This document shows, piece after piece, positions 59,928-64,000 of a stretch of DNA of 64,000 bases. Numbering within the stretch: the stretch's first letter is position 1; each line of letters begins with the position of its first letter. A program made the position numbers and the translations under genes. The notes beneath the pieces were generated by a model. That model had not been told where the DNA came from and ran no database searches. It saw only the letters and a program-made list of their open reading frames with translations. This stretch comes from Marinactinospora thermotolerans DSM 45154 (lineage in GTDB: Bacteria > Actinomycetota > Actinomycetes > Streptosporangiales > Streptosporangiaceae), in contig NZ_FUWS01000006.1 in NCBI RefSeq assembly GCF_900167435.1, positions 186,001 through 250,000 on the forward strand. Direction: 5' to 3'.

Positions 59928-61945
59928 ACGATCACCTCTGTCAGGTCGCCGCGCGACGCGGCCACCCGGTCCCCGACCGGAACGTGCACGGCGGGTGCCA
60001 ACGCGAGCACCGACCGCGCGATCGCGTCGGAGTCGCCCAGGGTGACCGAGTCGACCCCGGGACGGGTCCCCGCGGCCGTGACCCAGTGCACCGCCTCGGT
60101 GGGCACCCCGTAGGCGAAGCGGCGCGGGTGGACCCGGCCGCGCCCGTCGACCAGGTGGTAGGGGCGTTCGGTGACCGCGAGCCCGCCGGTCTCGTAGCAG
60201 CCGCCCCCCTGGCACGCGATCCGGTAGGGGACGACCTGGTCGCTGTTCAACAGGTGGGTGAGCAGGGGGTCGTCCACCCGGCGCAGGTCGGGTTCGGGAA
60301 GCCGGGCCTCGATGAGGGCCTTCGACCGAATCGGAGGGCCCGGCACCTGGTCGGAGACCGCGACGAACCCGGGGAGGGAGGCGTCGAAGCGGACCTGGGT
60401 GCCCGGGCCGGTGATCTCCACGACCCCGGCCTCGATCAGCGCGATGAGCTCCCTGATCCGCGAGGCGGGCGGGCCGATCGACAGGAAGGCGTTGAGGGGC
60501 GTGTACCAGCCCTGCAGTTCGTCACGGTAGGACCTCCCGTCCAGCCCCCCGTGGTCGACCGCGAGCCTGACCTCGTTACGCAGGTCGCGCAGTACGTCCA
60601 GGGCCGCCTTGAGCGGTCCGTCGACGTTTCCGGCCTCGGCCGCGCGGACGTCCTGGGCGAGGTGGTCGAGAAGCCAGGCCTGGAATCCGGCCCGGCTGGT
60701 GAAGACCCGCCCCTCGTGGGGGCGGCCGAGCCGGCGCCAGTCCCACCGGTCGGCGGGCACGATGCCGTACTCGGTCGACAGCGCGACGGCCCCCGCCTCG
60801 TCCTCCACGAGGAAACGGGAGGTGAAGGTCTCGGCCGCGGTGGCATCCCCCCGCGAGCGCAGCAGGGTGGCGTAGTAGACGCTCTCGACCTCCCGCCTGA
60901 TCAACGGCCACAGATCCCGGGAGAAGCTCAGCCCTTCCGGGGAGAGCCGGCGGAGGCGTTCGATCGTCGCGGCCGTGAACAGGCGGGGGACGTGACGTCC
61001 CGCGGCCCCCTTCTGGTTACGCCCGCGCGCGTGGTAGGGGATGCCCCGGCGAGAGAACCCGTAGATGACCGGTTCTGCACCGGAGGGGTGGTACACCAGG
61101 CGGTCCGCCCGCTCCTCGAACCTCCCGCCCCGCCCCTGGGTGAGCAGGGTCACGTAGTCGAAGAAGTTGAGTCCAAGACCGCGGAGCAGCACCGGCCGCC
61201 CCGCCTCGACCCCGCTCAGATCCACGTCGGCGGGGTTGTCGGGGGTGACGTAGACGAGCCCGTGGATGCGGGCCAGGCTGGTGGTGCGGGCCTGTTGCGC
61301 GCTTCGGCGGACGGGCAGATGGCCCTGGGCCAAGACGATGGCGTCCAGGAAGTTCAGGCTCGTCCCGTTCTCCATACGGATGCCCTGCGGGCCGCCTTGG
61401 ACCCCGTAGGCGTCGGCCATCGCCAACGCCCGGGTGGCGTGGACCCGGACCCGGACGTTGGCCGGCGCCCCGGCGACGATGCGGGCGAAACAGGCACGCA
61501 GGTAGCAGCCGTACAGGGCCCGCGTCGGATAGGAGTCGGGTCCCAGGCCGCGCGCCTCCACCAGGATCTCCTCGTCGTAGCCGTCGAACTCACCGAGGAG
61601 GGCCAGCCCTTGGGCCCAGTCGTAGAGGCTGGGGCCCGGTTCGATCGGCCCGTCGATCTGGACGCTGTCGTCGGTGTAGACCGTGATCTGGGACGCCACG
61701 GTGTTCATCAGCAGGAGCCGCGACTGGTCGGTGCGCCACACCGCCCCCGCTCCCGGGGGGAAGGAGTCGATGAGGTGGACCGTCACCTCCCGATGCGAGG
61801 AGTCTCTCCTCGCGTTGGCGCACAGCCGCTCCAGCACCGACAGCCCGCGGGGGCCCGCCCCCACGATGCCCACCTCGAAACCGCGCTTCTCCCCGGGTCC
61901 CGGACCGCGATCACGGCCCTGTCTCATTCGTGGGTCGTCAGACAT
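59924..61945 (-). CDS. creE: CreE-like FAD-dependent aspartate N-oxygenase
   Basis: 673 residues with an N-terminal FAD site (VGIVGAGPRGLSVLERL), a structural Trp/Arg-rich stretch (GAGAVWRTDQSRLLLMN) and a long C-terminal half (GYDEEILVEARGLGPDS and after), like the NAD_binding_9 flavoproteins that include CreE. CreE oxidises the amino group of aspartate in three steps to nitrosuccinate. Coupled to the CreD-like lyase by a 4-bp overlap, which is the diagnostic pair of the nitrosuccinate pathway. ATG at 61945 with GGAG at about 11 nt; a GTG at 61987 is in frame. Confidence 0.82.
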   Translation of the reverse strand: MSDDPRMRQGRDRGPGPGEKRGFEVGIVGAGPRGLSVLERLCANARRDSSHREVTVHLIDSFPPGAGAVWRTDQSRLLLMNTVASQITVYTDDSVQIDGPIEPGPSLYDWAQGLALLGEFDGYDEEILVEARGLGPDSYPTRALYGCYLRACFARIVAGAPANVRVRVHATRALAMADAYGVQGGPQGIRMENGTSLNFLDAIVLAQGHLPVRRSAQQARTTSLARIHGLVYVTPDNPADVDLSGVEAGRPVLLRGLGLNFFDYVTLLTQGRGGRFEERADRLVYHPSGAEPVIYGFSRRGIPYHARGRNQKGAAGRHVPRLFTAATIERLRRLSPEGLSFSRDLWPLIRREVESVYYATLLRSRGDATAAETFTSRFLVEDEAGAVALSTEYGIVPADRWDWRRLGRPHEGRVFTSRAGFQAWLLDHLAQDVRAAEAGNVDGPLKAALDVLRDLRNEVRLAVDHGGLDGRSYRDELQGWYTPLNAFLSIGPPASRIRELIALIEAGVVEITGPGTQVRFDASLPGFVAVSDQVPGPPIRSKALIEARLPEPDLRRVDDPLLTHLLNSDQVVPYRIACQGGGCYETGGLAVTERPYHLVDGRGRVHPRRFAYGVPTEAVHWVTAAGTRPGVDSVTLGDSDAIARSVLALAPAVHVPVGDRVAASRGDLTEVIV

Positions 61946-62047
61946 CGCATCACTTCTCCAGCAGACGGTGGTGGAAGGGAGGAGCACCGCCCGCGCGCGG
62001 GCGGTGGCGGCGCCGCGGCCCGGTAAGGCCCGGGCACGGCCGGACGG

Positions 62048-62890
62048 TCAGCGCGGCAGGCTCATCTCCGCGTGGTCACGGACTCCGCCCACCGACCGGG
62101 AGAACCCCTCGGAGGCGAGCAGGGGGTGGATGACCTCCGCCACCCGGCGGGCCATTTCGCCCGGCGCGGGGGCCTCGAAGATGTTCCGGCCCATGGCCAC
62201 GCCCGACGTGCCCGCGCTGAGCAGCCGGGATACTTGGGCCACGACGTCGGCGGAGGCCTGCCCCGCAGGCCCGCCCGCGGTGATGACCGGCACGGAGCTT
62301 TGGGCCACGACGTCGGCCATCTCCTCCGGCGTCCGCGCCCACGGCAGTTTCACGATGTCGGCGCCGAGGTCGGTCGCGAGCGACGCGGCGTGCGCGAGCA
62401 GCCCGGGATCACGCGGATCGGTGATGCGCGGACCGCGCGGGTACATCATGGCCAAAAGCGGGATCCCCCACTCGGCGCAGGCGTCGGCGACCGCGGCGAA
62501 GTCCGCTATCTGCCTCCGTTCGTCGTCGGACCCCAGGTTCACGTGGACGCTCACCGCGTCGGCGGCCAACCGGACCGCGGCCTCGACACTGGAGACCAGG
62601 TACTTGGCGTCGGGGTCGGGCGCGTGCATGGTGCTCGCGCTCAGGTGGACGATGAGCCCGATGTCCGCGAAACGGCGGGGGTCCACGAACGCCACGCGCC
62701 CCTTGTGCACGACGACGGCGTCCACCCCGTTCTCCGCCAGGGTCCCGACGAGCGGATCGAGGGTGCGCGCGGGCACGATGGGCCCGTCCGCGACCGAATG
62801 GTCCAGGGGCACCACGAAGAGCCGGCCGTCACCGTAGCGGTGGAGACGGCGCATCCGCAGTAACGTGGCCGACGATCGGAAGTTCGTCAT
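62048..62890 (-). CDS. GriI/DhnA-type aldolase (2-amino-4,5-dihydroxy-6-oxoheptanoate-7-phosphate synthase-like)
   Basis: 280 residues, class-I aldolase of the FbaB/DhnA group: FVVPLDHSVADGPI, VDAVVVHKGRVAF, AVSVHVNLGSDDERRQ, ADIVKLPWART (candidate Schiff-base Lys) and VITAGGPAGQ. In grixazone, nataxazole and cremeomycin clusters GriI-type enzymes join aspartate semialdehyde and dihydroxyacetone phosphate on the way to 3-amino-4-hydroxybenzoate. Neighbouring aspartate kinase supports that over ADH synthase for shikimate. ATG at 62890, GAGAGG 9 nt upstream. A GriH-type partner should lie beyond the window. Confidence 0.82.
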   Translation of the reverse strand: MTNFRSSATLLRMRRLHRYGDGRLFVVPLDHSVADGPIVPARTLDPLVGTLAENGVDAVVVHKGRVAFVDPRRFADIGLIVHLSASTMHAPDPDAKYLVSSVEAAVRLAADAVSVHVNLGSDDERRQIADFAAVADACAEWGIPLLAMMYPRGPRITDPRDPGLLAHAASLATDLGADIVKLPWARTPEEMADVVAQSSVPVITAGGPAGQASADVVAQVSRLLSAGTSGVAMGRNIFEAPAPGEMARRVAEVIHPLLASEGFSRSVGGVRDHAEMSLPR

Positions 62891-62937
62891 TACTCTGCCT
62901 CTCTGGTGGGTCTCGGTTGTTCCGGGGAGTGGGGCCG

Positions 62938-64000
62938 TCAGGCCGGGGCCGCGCCCAGTCCGAACGCCTCGTGCAGCGCCGCCGTCGCCTTGTCGACACG
63001 CGAGGCCGGGACCAGCACGGAGGCGCGTGACTGGGTGAGCGACATCCATTCGGTGGTGATGCCGAGGTCTCCCAGGACGCGCAGGATGCGCCTGGACAGT
63101 CCCGGCCGGTTCAGCAGGCCGACCCCCACGACCGAGACCTGCGCGGCACCGGTGTCGATCGTGTAGGTGAGACCATGGCTGCCGGCCGAGCGGCGCAGCA
63201 GTTCCTCGACCTCCTCCACGCGGTCCCCGCGCACGACGAAGCCGAGGTCGAGGCCTGTCGAGGGGCCGCCGGCCCAGCCGGTGAGGTGGAGCGGGAGCAG
63301 GCGTTCGTGGAGCACGTCGAGGAGGACCCGGCCGAGGCCGTCTCCGTCCTCGTCGAGGCGCACGCCGACCTTCGCGACGTTGGGATCGTGGGTGACGGCG
63401 TACACGAATCCTGCGTTTTCGAGCATGGGCCCACTCCGCCCTTGGACGATCGTTCCTGGAATGCGGGTGTCGGGCGCGCCAACGGTGATCGTGGTGCCGT
63501 GGACCGCCGCGAGTTCCACCGCGCGGGAATGGAGGACGCGGGCGCCGGATATCGACATCTCGCTCATCACCTCGTGGGGGACCTCCGGCAGCACGCGGGC
63601 GTCGGGCACCACACGGGGGTCCGCCGTGTAGACGCCGTGGACGTCCGTGTAGATCTCGCATGTTCCCGCCCCCAGCGCGACGGCGAGCGCCACCGCGGTG
63701 GTGTCGGATCCGCCCCGGCCGAGCGTGCGGACGTCACCGTCCTCGTCATGCCCCTGGAAGCCCGCCACGACGACGACGGTCCCCTCCGCCAGGTGCGCCA
63801 GAATCCGTCGTGTCTCGATCGCGGAAATGCGGGTTTCGCCGCCGACGTGGACGGCGTCGATGCCGGCCTGCCCGCCGGTCAGGGAGACCGCGGGCACTCC
63901 CGACGCCTGTAGGGCCATCGCCATGAACGCGGCGGAGGCGATCTCCCCCGTCGACAACAGTTGGTCGAGTTCACGCGCGTTGGGTGAGGCGAACGCCTCC
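62938..64000 (-). CDS. ask: Aspartate kinase (N-terminus beyond window)
   Basis: 354 codons, open to the right edge. Kinase motifs ELDQLLSTGEIASAAFMAMAL, TLGRGGSDTTAVALA and YTDVHGVYTADPRVVP, then two C-terminal ACT domains (about 63455-62960) that normally bind Lys or Thr. It phosphorylates aspartate to feed aspartate semialdehyde. Its place at the head of this operon suggests a pathway-dedicated copy, perhaps with altered feedback control. The start and N-terminal KFGG motif are outside the window. Confidence 0.92.
   Translation of the reverse strand, partial: EAFASPNARELDQLLSTGEIASAAFMAMALQASGVPAVSLTGGQAGIDAVHVGGETRISAIETRRILAHLAEGTVVVVAGFQGHDEDGDVRTLGRGGSDTTAVALAVALGAGTCEIYTDVHGVYTADPRVVPDARVLPEVPHEVMSEMSISGARVLHSRAVELAAVHGTTITVGAPDTRIPGTIVQGRSGPMLENAGFVYAVTHDPNVAKVGVRLDEDGDGLGRVLLDVLHERLLPLHLTGWAGGPSTGLDLGFVVRGDRVEEVEELLRRSAGSHGLTYTIDTGAAQVSVVGVGLLNRPGLSRRILRVLGDLGITTEWMSLTQSRASVLVPASRVDKATAALHEAFGLGAAPA

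Overview
The window is a GC-rich actinomycete chromosome segment. Third codon positions are almost all G or C, GTG starts are common, genes overlap as ATGA/GTGA, and the one tRNA lacks an encoded CCA. DevR/DevS-like, LCP, LAL-type LuxR and RsbP/Q/V-like genes fit a filamentous actinobacterium, perhaps Nocardiopsaceae or a relative; I cannot fix the genus from sequence alone.

Layout. 1-10.4 kb: a two-component pair running off the left edge, two small proteins of unknown role, a sugar-type ABC importer (binding lipoprotein and two permeases, no ATPase), a membrane glycosyltransferase-like protein and an LCP cell-wall ligase. 10.33-11.73 kb: a two-gene cassette (single-domain RelA/SpoT synthetase plus a 76-residue partner) lies exactly between two copies of the LCP gene's last codons and terminator. 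12.2-18.8 kb: an ACT-domain protein, two exported proteins, and a DevS/DevR-like system with a PPOX-fold gene and a DosR-type palindrome. 19.4-28.3 kb: a catabolic locus (amidase, 2-hydroxyacid dehydrogenase, DUF3830, two Asp/Glu-racemase-family enzymes, GntR regulator, semialdehyde dehydrogenase, aminotransferase). The same GATTGT-CA-ACAATC operator sits in both divergent promoter regions.

28.6-33.0 kb: tRNA-Arg(ACG) with a 4.3 kb integrative element between 36-bp att repeats. It carries a tyrosine integrase, a nonsense-interrupted HTH gene, two unknown genes and an XRE/TPR regulator. 33.8-39.8 kb: a LAL regulator, hydrolase and ABC exporter operon. 39.9-44.7 kb: an IS3 remnant, a CPBP protease/two-component operon, and a PIN-like gene.

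44.8-49.5 kb: a polymorphic-toxin locus. The intact 602-residue protein has a Flp-pilin-like N-terminus, a Hint domain and an RNase A-like C-terminal toxin, followed by a CdiI-type immunity gene. Downstream are a duplicated immunity gene with an internally deleted toxin, and a decayed HNH-DNase module whose colicin-type immunity gene is intact.

50.9-55.3 kb: an RsbQ-RsbP-RsbV-like energy-stress operon (rsbQ frameshifted) between two gene remnants. 55.4-64 kb: the left end of a biosynthetic cluster reading right to left: aspartate kinase (cut by the window edge), GriI-type aldolase, CreE-like flavoprotein, CreD-like lyase, AMP-forming ligase and O-methyltransferase. This combination predicts nitrite from aspartate by the nitrosuccinate route, an aminohydroxybenzoate-type precursor, and a diazo or other N-N product. 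The rest of the cluster should lie to the right.
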